This document shows positions 8,938 through 17,219 of a stretch of DNA of 64,000 bases, in pieces (positions within the stretch are counted from its first letter, which is position 1; each line of letters starts with the position of its first letter). The stretch is taken from positions 652,501-716,500 of the forward strand of contig NZ_JARUBO010000005.1 of the NCBI RefSeq assembly GCF_029626235.1. Reading direction: 5' to 3'. Source of the DNA: Micromonospora sp. WMMD1120 (lineage in GTDB: Bacteria; Actinomycetota; Actinomycetes; Mycobacteriales; Micromonosporaceae). A program made the translations under genes and the position numbers. The notes beneath the pieces were generated by a model, which did no database searches, was not told where the DNA came from, and was given only the letters and a program-made list of their open reading frames with translations.

Positions 8938-9564
8938 TCAGTCGAAGATCGGGTCCTGCTCGCGGGTGCGCTTGAGCTCGTAGAAGCCCGGGGTCCCGGC
9001 GACCAGCAGCACACCGTCCCAGAGCCGGCCGGCGGCCTCGCCCTTCGGCGCCGGGGTGATCACCGGGCCGAAGAACGCGACAGGGCTGCCGTCCGGGCCG
9101 GGCGCGTGCACGACCGGGGTGCCGACGTCCTGCCCGACCGGGCGCATGCCGGCCTCGTGGCTGGCCCGCAGGGCCTCGTCGACGTCGGTGCTGTCGGCGA
9201 CCTCGGCCAGCGCCGGGTCCAGGCCGGCGTCGGTGAGCGCGGCCACGTAGAGCGCGTTGTCCCGCTCCTGCTTGCCCAGGTGGATGCGGGTGCCCAGCGC
9301 GGTGTAGAGCGGACGCAGGACGTCGTTGCCGTACCGCTGCTCGGCGGCGACGCAGACCCGCACCGGGCCCCAGGCGGTCCTGAGGAACTCCTTGTAGTCC
9401 TCGGACAGCTCGTCCCGGCCCTCGTTGAGGACGGCCAGACTCATCACGTGGAAGCGGATGTCCACGTCGCGAACCCGTTCGACCTCGAGCAGCCAACGGG
9501 ACGTGATCCACGCCCACGGGCAGGCCGGGTCGAACCACATGTCGGCGGTGACACGATCGGTCAC
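8938..9564 (-). CDS. DsbA-fold mycothiol-dependent reductase, Rv2466c-like, with CPWA active site
   Basis: Thioredoxin/DsbA-superfamily protein that closely follows M. tuberculosis Rv2466c along its whole 208 residues: WFDPxCPWxWITSRWLLEVE, VMSLAVLNEGRDEL, AWGPVRV, GMRPVGQDVGTPVVH, FFGPVI, ELKRTRE. That enzyme uses mycothiol and has a CPWC redox centre. Here the motif is C15-P-W-A18, confirmed in the DNA, so the resolving cysteine is gone and only a monothiol (mycothiolation-type) mechanism remains possible. Divergent from pepN across a 208 bp gap, the same arrangement as in mycobacteria. Confidence 0.88.
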   Translation of the reverse strand: MTDRVTADMWFDPACPWAWITSRWLLEVERVRDVDIRFHVMSLAVLNEGRDELSEDYKEFLRTAWGPVRVCVAAEQRYGNDVLRPLYTALGTRIHLGKQERDNALYVAALTDAGLDPALAEVADSTDVDEALRASHEAGMRPVGQDVGTPVVHAPGPDGSPVAFFGPVITPAPKGEAAGRLWDGVLLVAGTPGFYELKRTREQDPIFD

Positions 9565-9772
9565 TGGGGGATCCCTTCGTGACGGGTGGCGCCGAGGATC
9601 GGCGTCTCTGACGAATCCTCACCCCGGGGCGTCTCGACCGGCACCCGAATGAGAGCGTGACCTCGGCCACCGAGGGCTGCCCGCACATGGAAGACTCGAA
9701 TCCGGGCCGCCACGAGCGGTTGGCAGACGGGCGCCGCCGGGCGTACGGCGACATGTGGGATGGAGACGAACA

Positions 9773-12325
9773 GTGCCGGGAGTGCGCAACCTGACGCAGG
9801 TCGAGGCGACCGAGCGGGCACGCCTGCTCGACGTGACGGGCTACGACATCAGTCTCGACCTGTCGAGCGCCGTGCTGGCGGCCGACGGCCGCACGTTCCG
9901 GTCGACGACCGAGGTCCGGTTCCGCTGCTCCGAGCCGGGCGCGAGCACGTTCGTCGAGGTGGCCGCCGAGTCGGTGCGGTCCGCGACGTTGAACGGCGCG
10001 CCCGTCGACCTCTCCGACTGGTCCGCCGAGAAGGGCCTGACCCTGTCCGGGCTCGACAGCGACAACACGCTGGTGGTCGAGGCCGACTTCGCGTACTCCA
10101 ACAGCGGCCAGGGTCTGCACCGGACGGTCGACCCGGTGGACGGCGAGACCTACCTCTACAGCCAGTTCGAGACGGCCGACGCGCAGCGGGTGTACGCGTG
10201 CTTCGACCAGCCCGACCTGAAGAGCGTCTACACCTGGCACGTCACGGTGCCGGCGCACTGGCGGGCGGTGTCCAACATGCCGGTGCGGCGCGAGGAGCCG
10301 GCCGGTGACGCGCTCAAGACGCTGCACTTCGCCGAGTCGCCCCGGATGAGCACCTACATCACCGCGCTCTGCGCCGGCCCGTACCACGAGGTGCGGGACA
10401 GCCACGACGGCATCGACCTGGGGGTGTTCTGCCGGGCCTCGATGGCGGCCTACCTGGACTCCGACGACCTGTTCCTGATCACCAAGCAGGGCTTCGACTT
10501 CTTCCACGAGAAGTTCGGCGTGCGCTACCCGTTGCCGAAGTACGACCAGCTCTGGGTGCCCGACTTCAACGCCGGCGCGATGGAGAACTTCGGCTGCGTG
10601 ACGCACGCCGAGTCGCACTACCTGTTCCGCTCGCAGGTCACCGACTTCGAGTACGAGCAGCGGGCCAACACCATCCTGCACGAGCTGGCCCACATGTGGT
10701 TCGGCGACCTGGTCACCATGCGCTGGTGGAACGACCTGTGGCTGAACGAGTCGTTCGCCGAGTGGGCCAGCCACTGGTGCAACACCAACGCGACCCGGTT
10801 CACCGAGGCGTGGACGACCTTCCTGTCCATCCGGAAGAACTGGGGCTACCGGCAGGACCAGCTCTCCTCCACCCACCCGGTCTACACCGAGATGCCGGAC
10901 ATGGAGGCCGTCGAGGTCAACTTCGACGGCATCACCTACGCCAAGGGCGCGAGCGTGCTCAAGCAGCTCGTCGCGTACGTGGGCGAGGAGCCGTTCGTGG
11001 CCGGGCTGCGGGCGTACTTCGGCAAGCACGCCTGGGGCAACGCCACCTTCGACGACCTGCTCACCGAGCTGGAGGCCGCGTCCGGGCGGGAGCTGCGCAA
11101 GTTCGCCGCGCAGTGGCTGGAGACCGCGCAGGTCAACACGCTGCGGCCGGAGGTGACCATCGGCGCGGACGGCGCGTACGAGCAGGTGCTGGTGCGGCAG
11201 GAGGCGCCGGCGGCGTACCCGACGCTGCGGACCCACCGGATCGGCGTGGGCCTGTACGACCTGACCGACGGGCGGCTGGTCCGGCGGGAGCGGTACGAGG
11301 TCGACGTGGCCGGCGAGCGCACCGAGATCCCCGAGCTGCGCGGCGTCCGGGCCGCCGACGTGCTGCTGCTCAACGACGACGACCTCAGCTACACCAAGCT
11401 GCGCCTCGACGAGCGCTCGATGGCGACGGTGGTGCAGCACATCGGCGGCTTCGAGTCGTCGCTGTCCCGCGCGCTGTGCTGGACCGCCGCCTGGGACATG
11501 ACCCGCGACGCCGAGCTGTCCGCCCGGGACTACGTGGCGCTGACGTTGAGCGGGCTGCCCGCCGAGACCGACATCAACCTGGTCACCGCCACCCTGCGGC
11601 AGGCGACCACCACGCTCACCCTGTACGCCGACCCGGCCTGGGCGCCGACCGGCTGGGCGGACCTGGCCCGTACCGCCCGGGACGCGCTCGCCGCCGCGGA
11701 GCCGGGCAGCGGGTTCCAACTCGCCTGGGCCCGCGCGTTCACCTCGGCGGCCCGCTCCGACGAGGACCTGGCGACGTTGCGCGGGTGGCTGGACGGCACC
11801 GGAATGCCGGCCGGGCTGACGGTGGACACCGAGCTGCGCTGGTCGCTGCTCGCCGCGCTGGTGGCGAACGGCGCTGCCGGCGCCGCCGAGATCGAGGCGG
11901 AGCTGGCCCGCGACCGCACCGCCAGTGGCGAGCGGGAGGCGGCGTACGCGCACGCGCTGATCCCGACGGCCGAGAACAAGGACGCCGTGTGGGCCCTGCT
12001 CACCGGCCCGGAGGCGCTCCCCAACTGGCGGCACCGCGCGCTGCTTCAGGGCCTCGCCCATCCGGCGCAGGTGGAGCTGGTCGCGCCGTACCGGGAGCGG
12101 TACTTCGCGGCGGTCGAGCAGGTGTGGGCGACCCGGGACAACGAGCCGGCGCAGGAGTTCGCCCAGCTGGCGTACCCGACCTACCTGGTGGAGGAGGACA
12201 CGGTGGCGGCCACCGACGCGTGGCTCGCCGAGGACGGGCACCCCGGTCCGCTGCGGCGGTTGGTCGCCGAGGGCCGCGACGGCGTGGTGCGGGCGCTGCG
12301 GGCCCGCGCGAAGGACGCCCAGTAG
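9773..12325 (+). CDS. pepN: Aminopeptidase N, M1 family zinc metallopeptidase
   Basis: Cytoplasmic M1 aminopeptidase that removes N-terminal residues from peptides, probably finishing peptides released by Clp. 850 residues. The exopeptidase motif GAMEN is at about 268-272, the zinc motif HELAHMWFGD starts at about 303, with the third ligand in NESFAEW. The long ERAP-like C-terminal helical domain is present. GTG 9773 is preferred over ATG 9755 because GGAG lies 7 bases before it and the protein then begins at the usual point (VPGVRNLTQ). A perfect hairpin follows the stop. Confidence 0.95.
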   Translation: MPGVRNLTQVEATERARLLDVTGYDISLDLSSAVLAADGRTFRSTTEVRFRCSEPGASTFVEVAAESVRSATLNGAPVDLSDWSAEKGLTLSGLDSDNTLVVEADFAYSNSGQGLHRTVDPVDGETYLYSQFETADAQRVYACFDQPDLKSVYTWHVTVPAHWRAVSNMPVRREEPAGDALKTLHFAESPRMSTYITALCAGPYHEVRDSHDGIDLGVFCRASMAAYLDSDDLFLITKQGFDFFHEKFGVRYPLPKYDQLWVPDFNAGAMENFGCVTHAESHYLFRSQVTDFEYEQRANTILHELAHMWFGDLVTMRWWNDLWLNESFAEWASHWCNTNATRFTEAWTTFLSIRKNWGYRQDQLSSTHPVYTEMPDMEAVEVNFDGITYAKGASVLKQLVAYVGEEPFVAGLRAYFGKHAWGNATFDDLLTELEAASGRELRKFAAQWLETAQVNTLRPEVTIGADGAYEQVLVRQEAPAAYPTLRTHRIGVGLYDLTDGRLVRRERYEVDVAGERTEIPELRGVRAADVLLLNDDDLSYTKLRLDERSMATVVQHIGGFESSLSRALCWTAAWDMTRDAELSARDYVALTLSGLPAETDINLVTATLRQATTTLTLYADPAWAPTGWADLARTARDALAAAEPGSGFQLAWARAFTSAARSDEDLATLRGWLDGTGMPAGLTVDTELRWSLLAALVANGAAGAAEIEAELARDRTASGEREAAYAHALIPTAENKDAVWALLTGPEALPNWRHRALLQGLAHPAQVELVAPYRERYFAAVEQVWATRDNEPAQEFAQLAYPTYLVEEDTVAATDAWLAEDGHPGPLRRLVAEGRDGVVRALRARAKDAQ

Positions 12326-12344
12326 AGCTGACCAGCGAGGACGC

Positions 12345-12387
12345 GGCCCGGGCCGGCGTGGGTGCGAACCCGATGCCGGCCCGGGCC
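12345..12387 (+). terminator. Terminator hairpin after pepN
   Basis: Perfect 13 bp stem GGCCCGGGCCGGC (12345-12357) and GCCGGCCCGGGCC (12375-12387), 19 bases after the pepN stop and followed by ATTATCGTT. Confidence 0.75.
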
Positions 12388-12415
12388 ATTATCGTTGCGG
12401 AAGGAGGTGGACGTG

Positions 12416-12667
12416 ATGGCGCAACCGACTCACCAGTGGCAGCTCCCGGAGCGGAGCTGGCGCGAGCAGGACCTGTCCGACCTGCCGGAGAACGGAAACC
12501 GCTACGAGATCATCGACGGAAGCCTGCACGTGACACCACCCGCCAGTCCCGAACACCATGAGCTGGCTGAGCACTACGAACTGCTGGGCACCCTGGGTCC
12601 GGAGGACCCGGTGAACGTGGACGAGCCGTGGCCGATAAAGTTGGATCCTTCCATCTGGCCCCGCTGA
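12416..12667 (+). pseudogene. Uma2-family endonuclease remnant with internal deletion
   Basis: The 83-residue product joins the start of a Uma2 (DUF820, PD-(D/E)XK-like) protein, LPENGNRYEIIDGSLHVTPPAS followed by PEHH, directly to the usual C-terminal end, NVDEPWPIKLDPS. Family members are about 180-200 residues, so roughly the central 100 residues with the catalytic acidic and lysine residues are absent. GGAGG before ATG 12416 is intact, so the fragment may still be translated. It lies between a pepN terminator and a bidirectional hairpin. Best read as a decayed gene. Confidence 0.75.
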
Positions 12668-12673
12668 CAATAC

Positions 12674-12708
12674 CGAAGCCCGGCCCGCTGCGAGCGGGCC
12701 GGGCTTCG
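12674..12708. terminator. Bidirectional terminator hairpin
   Basis: Perfect 16 bp stem CGAAGCCCGGCCCGCT (12674-12689) and AGCGGGCCGGGCTTCG (12693-12708) around a GCG loop, between the convergent Uma2 remnant and the DUF5130 gene. Confidence 0.85.
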
Positions 12709-12724
12709 TCGTGTCAGGGAAAGC

Positions 12725-13132
12725 TCAGCCCTTGCCGGCGTGGCTGGCGAGCTGGTCGAGGCCGTTGATGATGCCGCCGGCCAGGTCGCCGCCGCTGAAC
12801 GCGCCGACCATGGAGAGGGCGGCCAGCTTGGCGTACGTGTCCGGGATGCGCTTGCGCGCGTACCGCCCGGTGACGATCTCCAGCTGCCGCTGGTTGGGCG
12901 ACACGGCGATCAGCACCGACTTGTCGGGCTCGGCGAGCTGGCGGTGCAGCCGCTGGGCGTGCTCCCGGACCGGCTCGTCGAGGCCGCCGACGAAGACCGA
13001 GAAGACCAGGCCGGTGCCCTTGTCGGCCAGGCGCAGCGCCTCGTCGATGCGCAGCAGCTGGCGGGTCGAGAAGGGCCCGTCCAGCACCTCGGGCCGGTTC
13101 TCCGACCCGGCCTGCTTCTCACCAACGGTCAC
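12725..13132 (-). CDS. DUF5130 (TPM-like) family protein
   Basis: 135 residues; matches the DUF5130 family, to which M. tuberculosis Rv2468c belongs. Visible features are GPFSTRQLLRIDEALRLAD, TGLVFSVFVGGLD, REHAQRLHRQL, SVLIAVSPNQRQLEIVTG and a glycine-rich amphipathic end (AFSGGDLAGGIINGLDQL). Related TPM proteins have been reported as phosphatases; no activity can be assigned here. GTG 13132 is chosen because GGAGG sits 5 bases upstream, making it overlap the preceding gene by 14 bp. The place next to pepN matches mycobacteria. Confidence 0.8.
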   Translation of the reverse strand: MTVGEKQAGSENRPEVLDGPFSTRQLLRIDEALRLADKGTGLVFSVFVGGLDEPVREHAQRLHRQLAEPDKSVLIAVSPNQRQLEIVTGRYARKRIPDTYAKLAALSMVGAFSGGDLAGGIINGLDQLASHAGKG

Positions 13133-13436
13133 TTGCGCCTCCGGTTCCACCGGCCGGCGCCTCGACGCTGGCCTGCTCAAGCTTGTGGCTGGTCAGCGCG
13201 GGCGCCTGCGCCCCCGCCGTCAGCGCGGTGCCGGCCGAGTCGGCCAGCTGCTCCGGGCGGCCCAGGAACCAGACCGGAGTGAAGTCGAAGGGCCGGCCGG
13301 GCCGGTAGCGCTTGGCACCCCCACCGCCGCCGGTGGCGCCACCGCCACCGCTGCCGGCGTACGACAGGCCGGCGATGACCAGCACCGCGGCCAACGGGAT
13401 GCCGACGAAGACCAGCAACGTCTCGGTAACAGACAA
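13119..13436 (-). CDS. Small single-pass membrane protein
   Basis: About 105 residues from TTG 13436 (a GTG or ATG further up, to 13493, is possible). One N-terminal transmembrane helix (TLLVFVGIPLAAVLVIAGLSYA), a glycine-rich linker, then a cytoplasmic segment with RYRPGRPFDFTPVWFLGRPEQLA. Function unknown. It overlaps the DUF5130 gene by 14 bp, so the two are translationally coupled. The membrane anchor plus TPM-like partner suggests a small membrane-associated complex, which is inference only. Confidence 0.65.
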   Translation of the reverse strand: MSVTETLLVFVGIPLAAVLVIAGLSYAGSGGGGATGGGGGAKRYRPGRPFDFTPVWFLGRPEQLADSAGTALTAGAQAPALTSHKLEQASVEAPAGGTGGASDRW

Positions 13437-13493
13437 TCCCAACGCCCCCAGGCGGAAGAAGGACGACCTCGAACAACCGGGTCGGATGGACAA

Positions 13494-14957
13494 TCATGCT
13501 GCCGACCGCCCGACTCCGTCGCCATTCACGTTAGCGGAGTCGACGGCCCGCCAGATCGCGGGGTGCCGATCCCATCCGTCACTCGACTTCTCCAGTTGCG
13601 CAGCGGTCGCGATGAGCCGCCCGTCGTCGCCGTACCGGCCGGTGAGCAGCACCCCGACGGGCAGGCCGTCGGCGGTGGCTCCCAGCGGGAGGGAGACGGA
13701 CGGATCGCCGGTGACGTTGAAGATGGCGCAGTAGGGCGAGAACCGGCGCTGCTGGTCGAAATCGGCGGCCGGGTCGGCGGCGGCGGTGAACCAGCCGACG
13801 GGCGCCTGCGGAGCGGCCAGGGTGGGGCAGAGCAGCAGGTCACAGCCGGCCGTACGGCGGGCACCGAGGCGGACCTGCGCCTGCAACTCCCCGAGCGTGG
13901 CGGCGAGCGTGCCGGCGGAGATCTCGGCGCCCCGGGCGCGGAGCAGCCGGGTCAGCGGCAGCAACTCCGCCTCCCGCTGTGGCGGCACCGGGGTGAGCGC
14001 CAGCACGTACCAGAGGATCTCGAACAGTGGCCACGCCGCCGGCCCGAGTGGCGGGGGCACCTCGACCACCTCGTGGCCGGTCGCGGTGAGCAGCGCGGTG
14101 GCCCGGTCCACGGCGGCCACGCAGTCGGGGTGCACCGGTTCGTCGGCGAGCATCGGCGTGGTGAACCGGCCGATCCGCAGCCTGCCGGGCTCGGCCCGGC
14201 GCGCGGTCGCCAGGAAGCCGCCGGGCGGTGTGGGCGGTGGGAGGTAGGGCTCGCCGGGCACCGCAACGGCCATGACGTCGAGCAGCGCGGCGACGTCGGC
14301 GACGGTCCGCCCGAGCGGGCCGCTGGTGGGCAGGCCGAACGCGCCGGAGCCGACCGGCCCGCCGGAGACGAGACCACGGCTGGGTTTGTAGCCGACCAGG
14401 CCGCAGAGCGACGCCGGGATGCGCAGCGACCCGCCGCCGTCGGACCCCTGGGCGACCGGGACCAGCCCGGCCGCGACCGCCGCCGCGGCGCCGCCGCTGG
14501 AGCCGCCAGCGGTGTACGCCAGGTGCCACGGGTTGCGGGCCGGCGGCGCGACCAGGCCCTCGGAGTACAGCGAGCAGCCCAGCTCGGAGGTGGTGGTCTT
14601 ACCCAGGCTGACCAGGCCGGCGGCCTTGATGAACCGCACCACGTCGGCGTCGACCGGAGGGACGAAGTCGACGAAGGCGGCCGAGCCGAAGGTGGTGCGG
14701 ACCCCGGCGGTGAGCGTCAGGTCCTTGATCGCGGTGGGCACCCCGTGCAGCGGCCCGCGCTGCTCGACCGGTGCCGCGTCTGCGGCGCGGGCGGCCTCGC
14801 GGGCCAACTCCGGTGTGACGGTGACGAACGCCCCCACCGTGTCGCCGAGCGCGTCGACGCGACGCAGGTGGTGCTCGACCAACTCGACGCTGGACAGCTC
14901 ACCGCGCGCGATGGCGGCGGCCTGCTCCAACGCGGTCAGGTCGTGCGGCTCGGCCAT
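13494..14957 (-). CDS. Amidase, amidase-signature family
   Basis: Hydrolyses a carboxamide; substrate unknown. 487 residues. The Ser-cisSer-Lys triad of the AS family is visible: Lys in TAIKDLT, cis-Ser in the Gly/Ser block AGGSSGGAAAAVAAG, and the nucleophile Ser in GSDGGGSLRIPAS. Start ATG 14957 is set by homology (MAEPHDLTALEQAAAIARGE); upstream codons to 15050 are unlikely. Single gene between the pepN block and a toxin-antitoxin pair. It resembles the allophanate/aryl-acylamidase side of the family but cannot be placed more exactly. Confidence 0.88.
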   Translation of the reverse strand: MAEPHDLTALEQAAAIARGELSSVELVEHHLRRVDALGDTVGAFVTVTPELAREAARAADAAPVEQRGPLHGVPTAIKDLTLTAGVRTTFGSAAFVDFVPPVDADVVRFIKAAGLVSLGKTTTSELGCSLYSEGLVAPPARNPWHLAYTAGGSSGGAAAAVAAGLVPVAQGSDGGGSLRIPASLCGLVGYKPSRGLVSGGPVGSGAFGLPTSGPLGRTVADVAALLDVMAVAVPGEPYLPPPTPPGGFLATARRAEPGRLRIGRFTTPMLADEPVHPDCVAAVDRATALLTATGHEVVEVPPPLGPAAWPLFEILWYVLALTPVPPQREAELLPLTRLLRARGAEISAGTLAATLGELQAQVRLGARRTAGCDLLLCPTLAAPQAPVGWFTAAADPAADFDQQRRFSPYCAIFNVTGDPSVSLPLGATADGLPVGVLLTGRYGDDGRLIATAAQLEKSSDGWDRHPAIWRAVDSANVNGDGVGRSAA

Positions 14958-15012
14958 CCCGTCATCCTGCCCGCTGGGGGCCGCAGTCCGCGGGCCGACA
15001 CGTCGTCGACCG

Positions 15013-15441
15013 TCAGTCCAACGTGCCCGCGGGGGCCACCCATTCACCACGCGGGCCGCCGACGTCGCTGATCAGGTCAAAGTCGCGGTCGTAGTGCAGG
15101 ACGGTCGCGGAGTATTCGGCAGCGGCTGCCGCCACCAGGACGTCGACAGGGCTGGCCGCCCGATGATGGCCACGGGCTGCCAGCGCCAGTTGCAGGTCCT
15201 GTGCGCGGGTCGCGACGGCCAGCGTGATCGGAAGGTCGATCATCAGTTTCGCGCGGAGGGCGCGCATCGTCATGGCGTCCCGGAAGTTCCGGGCGCTTCG
15301 CCCGTTCTCGAGATCGAGCGGCACGCAGGTCGCGGCGAGACCTTCCTCGAGGATCGTCGTGATTCGCTTACCTGCGGTCGGCTGGCGTCGGCGACCCCAT
15401 GCCGATGTGTCGATGAGGTAGAGCCCGGCCGGCAGGATCAC
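15013..15441 (-). CDS. vapC: PIN-domain toxin, VapC-like
   Basis: 142-residue PIN-domain ribonuclease of the VapC type, expected to cut tRNA or mRNA when freed from its antitoxin. The first catalytic aspartate is in YLIDTSAW (D11), with later acidic residues in SPVDVLVAAAAAE and LHYDRDFDLI, so the acidic centre looks intact. It starts at GTG 15441 and overlaps the vapB stop as GTGA, typical of coupled antitoxin-toxin pairs. Located immediately after the kynurenine operon, on the same strand. Confidence 0.88.
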   Translation of the reverse strand: MILPAGLYLIDTSAWGRRRQPTAGKRITTILEEGLAATCVPLDLENGRSARNFRDAMTMRALRAKLMIDLPITLAVATRAQDLQLALAARGHHRAASPVDVLVAAAAAEYSATVLHYDRDFDLISDVGGPRGEWVAPAGTLD

Positions 15442-15656
15442 GCAGCGTCCTGCTCTCCGCGCGGTGTCTTGTCGTCCTCGAGCAGACCGCTCCAGTCCTG
15501 GTCGACCGAGAGCAGTTCCCGGATGGCCTGCGCACGCTCACTGCGCTCGGCGACCAGGCGTAGCGCGGCGTGGATGGTGTCTTTCTTGCTCTTGGTGCCC
15601 AACTCGCGGCGTGCCCGGTCGAGCAGTTCATCATCAAGGTCGATAACCGTCTTCAC
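15438..15656 (-). CDS. vapB: VapB-type antitoxin
   Basis: 72 residues. N-terminal ribbon-helix-helix (VKTVIDLDDELLDRARRELG followed by TKSKKDTIHAALRL) binds DNA; the acidic C-terminal tail (SVDQDWSGLLEDD) would wrap the PIN toxin. GTG 15656 is the only start compatible with this fold. It has no ribosome binding site but a near-consensus -10 (TATACT) six bases upstream, so translation is probably leaderless. Confidence 0.88.
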   Translation of the reverse strand: MKTVIDLDDELLDRARRELGTKSKKDTIHAALRLVAERSERAQAIRELLSVDQDWSGLLEDDKTPRGEQDAA

Positions 15657-15692
15657 GCAGGCAGTATATCCCCGAGAATCATCTTTATATAC
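15657..15692 (-). promoter_or_regulatory. vapBC promoter and putative autoregulatory inverted repeat
   Basis: On the minus strand TATACT (15668-15663) lies six bases from the vapB GTG. A perfect inverted repeat GTATAT (15664-15669) / ATATAC (15687-15692), spaced by 17 bases, overlaps it and runs into the ACMSD stop codon. This AT-rich patch is conspicuous in a very GC-rich region. It is a likely VapBC-binding site, by analogy with other vapBC operons. Confidence 0.55.
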
Positions 15693-16695
15693 CCGACTTG
15701 CCGAGGAAGCGTAGGGCGTTCGTGGAGAGGATCTTGGTGCGCTGGCCGTCGGTGAGAAAGTCGGCGGCGTGCACCACCGCGCCGGCCGGGCGCTCGCCCA
15801 GCGGGTACGGGTAGTCGCTGCCGACCAGCACCCGGTCCTCCCCCATCGTGTCGACAAGCAGCCGCAGCGCGGGCGGCGTGAAGACCACCGAGTCGACGCT
15901 GAACCGGTCGAGGTAGCTGCTGGGCGGCGCGGTGGACGCGCCCCGGACCGGGTCACCCCGGCGGTGCCAGGCGTTGTCGGCGCGGCCGAGCCAAAACGGG
16001 AAGCTGCCTCCGCCGTGCGCGAAACAGATCCGCAGCGTCTCGGGCACCCGGTCGAAGACGCCCCCCAGGATCATCGCCAGCACCGACAGGTGCGTCTCGG
16101 CCGGCATGCCGGTGAGCCAGCGGGCCATCCAGCGGTCCAGTCGTGGGCCACCCGGCATGTCCCAGGGATGCACGAAGACCGGCGCGCCCACCTCGGCGCA
16201 GTGCTGGAGGAAGGTGACCAGACCGGCGTCGTCCAGGTCCCGGTCGCCGACGTGGTTGCCGATCTCCACACCCAGGTGCCCGGCGGCCAGGCTGCGGTCC
16301 AGCTCGGCGCAGGCGGCATCCGGGTCCTGAAGCGGGACCTGACAGAACGGCACCAACCGGTTGCCACCGGCGGCGGTGACCTCCAGGGTCAGGTCGTTGA
16401 AGATCCGGGCCACCTTCGCCGCCTGGTCGGCGGGGCGGTCGTAGCTGAAGAAGACCGGCGTGGGCGACACCACCTGCACGTCCACGCCGTCGGCGTCCAT
16501 GTCGGCCAGTCGGCGCGACGCGTCCCAGCACTCCGCGCCGACCGGGCGGAACTCCGTCTCCCCCACCATGATCATGGCGGCCCGCTCGGAGTCCACCCGC
16601 AACCACTGCCAACCGGACCCACCGCACGCCGCGCCGAGGTCCGGCCATCCCTTGGGTACGACGTGCGTGTGCACGTCGACCACGCCAGCCGGCAT
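15685..16695 (-). CDS. 2-amino-3-carboxymuconate-6-semialdehyde decarboxylase (ACMSD)
   Basis: Zinc-dependent amidohydrolase-fold decarboxylase that turns ACMS into 2-aminomuconate-6-semialdehyde, diverting it from quinolinate/NAD. 336 residues. Metal-binding VDVHTHVVP at residues ~6-14, the WxWLRVDSERAAMIMVGETEFR substrate region, SPTPVFFSYD, the metal histidine in VFVHPWDM, FAHGGGSFPFWLGR and the final metal aspartate region GSDYPYPLGE are all present. It overlaps the upstream dioxygenase by ATGA. Last gene of the kynurenine operon; equivalent to nbaD of Pseudomonas. Confidence 0.92.
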   Translation of the reverse strand: MPAGVVDVHTHVVPKGWPDLGAACGGSGWQWLRVDSERAAMIMVGETEFRPVGAECWDASRRLADMDADGVDVQVVSPTPVFFSYDRPADQAAKVARIFNDLTLEVTAAGGNRLVPFCQVPLQDPDAACAELDRSLAAGHLGVEIGNHVGDRDLDDAGLVTFLQHCAEVGAPVFVHPWDMPGGPRLDRWMARWLTGMPAETHLSVLAMILGGVFDRVPETLRICFAHGGGSFPFWLGRADNAWHRRGDPVRGASTAPPSSYLDRFSVDSVVFTPPALRLLVDTMGEDRVLVGSDYPYPLGERPAGAVVHAADFLTDGQRTKILSTNALRFLGKSGI

Positions 16696-17219
16696 CAGCC
16701 CTTGCCCGGGTGCAGGGCGCCGCAGTTCGCGCAGGTCCGGGCCGCCTCGTCGGCGTAGAACGCCTGGAACACCGGGGGCAGGTCGGCGGCGATGTCGCGC
16801 ACCTGCAACTCCACCTCGTGCACCTTGTGCCCGCACTCGGGGCAGTACCACTGGAACATCTCCAGCGTGCCCTCCTCGCGCACCCGCTCGACGACCACGC
16901 CGATCGAGCCGGCCTCCGGCCGCTGCGGCGAGTGCGGGGTGTTGCGCGGCAGCATCCACATCTGGCCCTCGCGCACGTGCACCGTACGCGGCCCCTCCGG
17001 GGTCATCAGGTTGATGTGCATGTTGCCCTTGACCTGGTAGAAGAACTCCTCGTACGGGTCGACGTGGAAGTCGGTGCGCTGGTTGGGCCCGCCGACCACC
17101 ATCACGATGAAGTCGTCCCCGCCGGGGAACATCTCCTTGTTGCCCACCGGAGGCTTCAGCAGGTGCTGGTTGTCGGCGATCCAGCCCGGAAAGCTGAACG
17201 GCTCGGCGATCTCACTCAC
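16695..17219 (-). CDS. 3-hydroxyanthranilate 3,4-dioxygenase
   Basis: Non-haem iron cupin dioxygenase that opens the ring of 3-hydroxyanthranilate to ACMS. 174 residues, the usual bacterial length. Iron ligands appear in [15 protein letters not shown] (His and Glu) and [10 protein letters not shown] (His). The C-terminal rubredoxin-like second iron site of bacterial enzymes is intact, with CPEC and CANC pairs. GTG 17219 overlaps the preceding stop as GTGA. It lies next to ACMSD, the next enzyme in the pathway. Confidence 0.95.
   Translation of the reverse strand: MSEIAEPFSFPGWIADNQHLLKPPVGNKEMFPGGDDFIVMVVGGPNQRTDFHVDPYEEFFYQVKGNMHINLMTPEGPRTVHVREGQMWMLPRNTPHSPQRPEAGSIGVVVERVREEGTLEMFQWYCPECGHKVHEVELQVRDIAADLPPVFQAFYADEAARTCANCGALHPGKG

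Noticed and set aside
9561..9821. 86-codon minus frame in the reductase/pepN gap
   Set aside because: No ribosome binding site, overlaps the pepN start and shows no family features; the gap is best read as a divergent promoter region.
8252..12241. Minus-strand open frame of 1329 codons across pepN
   Set aside because: Antisense shadow of the M1 aminopeptidase caused by high third-position G/C. Only its last 163 codons, from ATG 8743, form a plausible protein.
13494..14957. Amidase considered as the missing kynurenine formamidase
   Set aside because: It has the amidase-signature Ser-cisSer-Lys triad, a different fold from KynB or AFMID, and it is separated from the operon by vapBC.
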